Source of the DNA: Rubrimonas cliftonensis
GTDB lineage: Bacteria > Pseudomonadota > Alphaproteobacteria > Rhodobacterales > Rhodobacteraceae
Length of the DNA stretch: 64,000 nt
NCBI RefSeq assembly: GCF_900107585.1
Contig: NZ_FNQM01000003.1
Location: 1-64,000, forward strand
Reading direction: 5' to 3'
The notes beneath the pieces were generated by a model. The model ran no database searches and was not told the DNA's origin. It saw only the letters and a list, made by a program, of their open reading frames with translations. This document shows positions 62,946-64,000 of this stretch, one piece after another. Positions within the stretch are counted from its first letter, which is position 1; the number at the start of each line of letters is the position of its first letter. Both the position numbers and the translations under genes were made by a program.

Positions 62946-64000
62946 TTAGAGCGGCAGAATCCGGTCCGCCCAAGCGACCTCGGCCTGCCGATGCGCCGCG
63001 ATCATGAAGGCGGCGTCCGGCAGGGCCGCGCGCAGCCCCGCCAGCACCTTGGCCGCCGTCGCCGCCTCAAGCCCCTCCGTCGGTTCGTCCAGCAGCATCG
63101 CCGCCGGGCGGCGCAGCAGGGCGCGCGCCAGCGCGAGACGACGGTGCTCGCCGCCCGAGAGGCCGGCCCCGCGGTCGCCCAGCGCGAGATCGAGACCGCC
63201 GCGCAGCGCGACAGCGGGCCAGAGCGCAACGGTCTCCAGCGCGTCGCGCAGCGTCGCGTCGTCGGCCCGCGGCGCGGCGAGGCGCAGGGCCTCGCGCACA
63301 GTCCCGCGCATCAGCGCCGGCCGCTGCGGAACCATGGCGACGGTCGCGCGCAGCGAAGGTTCGGGCCATGCGGCGAGGTCGCGGCCGAAAAGTCGGACGG
63401 CGCCGGCGTCCGGCGCCAGCATCCCGGCGCAGAGCGCGAGCACGGTGCTCTTGCCGCCGCCGCTCGGCGCCGTCAGCGCGAGCGTCTCGCCCGGCGCGAG
63501 GCGCAACGAGAGGCCCGCAAGCACGGGCGCCGCCGCGCCGGGGCGGGAGAAGCGCACCCTGTCCAGCGCCAGCGCGGCGGCGCCGGCGACGCGCCCTGGC
63601 GCCGCGGCGGGCGAGGCGGGCGCAGTCCCGCCGCCGAGTTCCGGCGCGACGCGGCCCGCGGCGTCCGCGATGCGGCCGTAGTCGGCGACGGCGCGACGGA
63701 GCGGGGCGAGGGTCTCGGCCAGCGCCAGCGCGACGAAGGGGCCTAGCGCCGCGCGGGCGGGATCGAGCGTTCCCGACGCCACCGCCGCCAGCCCCAGCGC
63801 CAGCGCGCCGCAGGCCGCCGCCAGCGTCAGCGCGTCGAGCGCGAGGCCCGCGCGCCGCTCGATCCGGTCGAGCCGCGCGCGGTCGGTCCGGCGCCGGCGG
63901 TCGGCGTCAAGCGCATGGGCGATCTGCGCCGGGAGCCGCCCCGCCGCCGCGAGCTGCTCCCGCGCCCTGACGAGCCCGACGACGCGCGCGCGCAGCGCCT
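62946..64000 (-). CDS. cydC: Thiol reductant ABC exporter subunit CydC (partial)
   Basis: The frame runs open to the right edge, so the N-terminus is missing; 351 codons are visible. The end of the membrane domain (RLDRIERRAGLALDALTLAA) precedes an ABC domain with Walker A TAPSGGGKSTVLALCAG, Q-loop VPQRPALMRGTV, signature LSGGEHRRLALARAL and Walker B AMLLDEPTEGL. CydDC exports cysteine/glutathione to the periplasm and is needed for cytochrome bd assembly, which agrees with cydA next door. cydD should lie just outside. Confidence 0.9.
   Translation of the reverse strand, partial: ALRARVVGLVRAREQLAAAGRLPAQIAHALDADRRRRTDRARLDRIERRAGLALDALTLAAACGALALGLAAVASGTLDPARAALGPFVALALAETLAPLRRAVADYGRIADAAGRVAPELGGGTAPASPAAAPGRVAGAAALALDRVRFSRPGAAAPVLAGLSLRLAPGETLALTAPSGGGKSTVLALCAGMLAPDAGAVRLFGRDLAAWPEPSLRATVAMVPQRPALMRGTVREALRLAAPRADDATLRDALETVALWPAVALRGGLDLALGDRGAGLSGGEHRRLALARALLRRPAAMLLDEPTEGLEAATAAKVLAGLRAALPDAAFMIAAHRQAEVAWADRILPL

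Noticed and set aside
1-64000. CRISPR arrays, insertion sequences or integrons
   Set aside because: No regularly spaced repeats, no transposase or integrase frames and no terminal inverted repeats with target duplications were seen.

Overview
The window is about 64 kb of very GC-rich (roughly 70 percent by eye), gene-dense chromosomal DNA from an alphaproteobacterium. A member of the Rhodobacterales is most likely. This rests on the divergent DUF6456/DUF6477 pair, DUF6524, DUF4170 and DUF5368 genes, the irr-fabA-fabB-fabI order, class II DAHP synthase, a PHA phasin and an FNR-type (FnrL) box before cydA. Most genes are housekeeping or metabolic. I see no insertion sequence, CRISPR array, integrase or prophage block. 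The high GC creates many long antisense open frames, which I left out.

Layout. 0-5 kb: the end of tuf with a strong terminator, a roughly 600-bp gene-free stretch with nested palindromes, class II DAHP synthase, a GlxA-type regulator, and the DUF6456/DUF6477 pair. 5-15 kb: guaA, an SH3/COG3650 envelope protein and an EamA exporter in a coupled run; ppa; cobS and cobT; the lysine-branch run dapD, a 100-aa unknown, DUF1344, dapE; a LOG-family hydrolase; a coiled-coil lipoprotein. 15-22 kb: a malonate module (TRAP transporter matPQM, malonyl-CoA decarboxylase, malonyl-CoA ligase) facing its GntR regulator across a palindrome. 22-25 kb: a ceramidase-like membrane enzyme, gatC-gatA and a MarR regulator.

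25-34 kb is an envelope block on the minus strand: mlaA-mlaC-DUF6524-cfa, pmbA-cysQ, then DUF4170-acyltransferase-waaA-lpxK. 34-40 kb: a type I secretion ABC/HlyD pair without visible cargo, RidA, a glycerophosphodiesterase, a FemAB/GNAT-like protein and pterin dehydratase. 40-46 kb: irr facing fabA-fabB-fabI, an unknown one-pass membrane protein, a T7-lysozyme-like amidase, a phasin and a trans-sulfuration-type enzyme. 46.6-51.3 kb: a BMP-type nucleoside-like ABC importer. A tRNA-Tyr gene follows at 51.7 kb.

51.9-64 kb is the most unusual part. An unbroken minus-strand run starts at cydC, then (behind a perfect TTGAT-N4-ATCAA box) cydA-cydB-cydX, a Tat-exported sulfide:quinone-oxidoreductase-like flavoprotein, DUF5368, a SLAC1/TDT channel, a Spy-like protein, DsrE, two rhodaneses, a 69-aa glycine-zipper peptide and a DevBCA-type efflux ABC system. 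Short gaps and start/stop overlaps tie most of it together. I infer a low-oxygen module that joins sulfide or sulfane-sulfur handling and export to cytochrome bd, an oxidase type known to resist sulfide.
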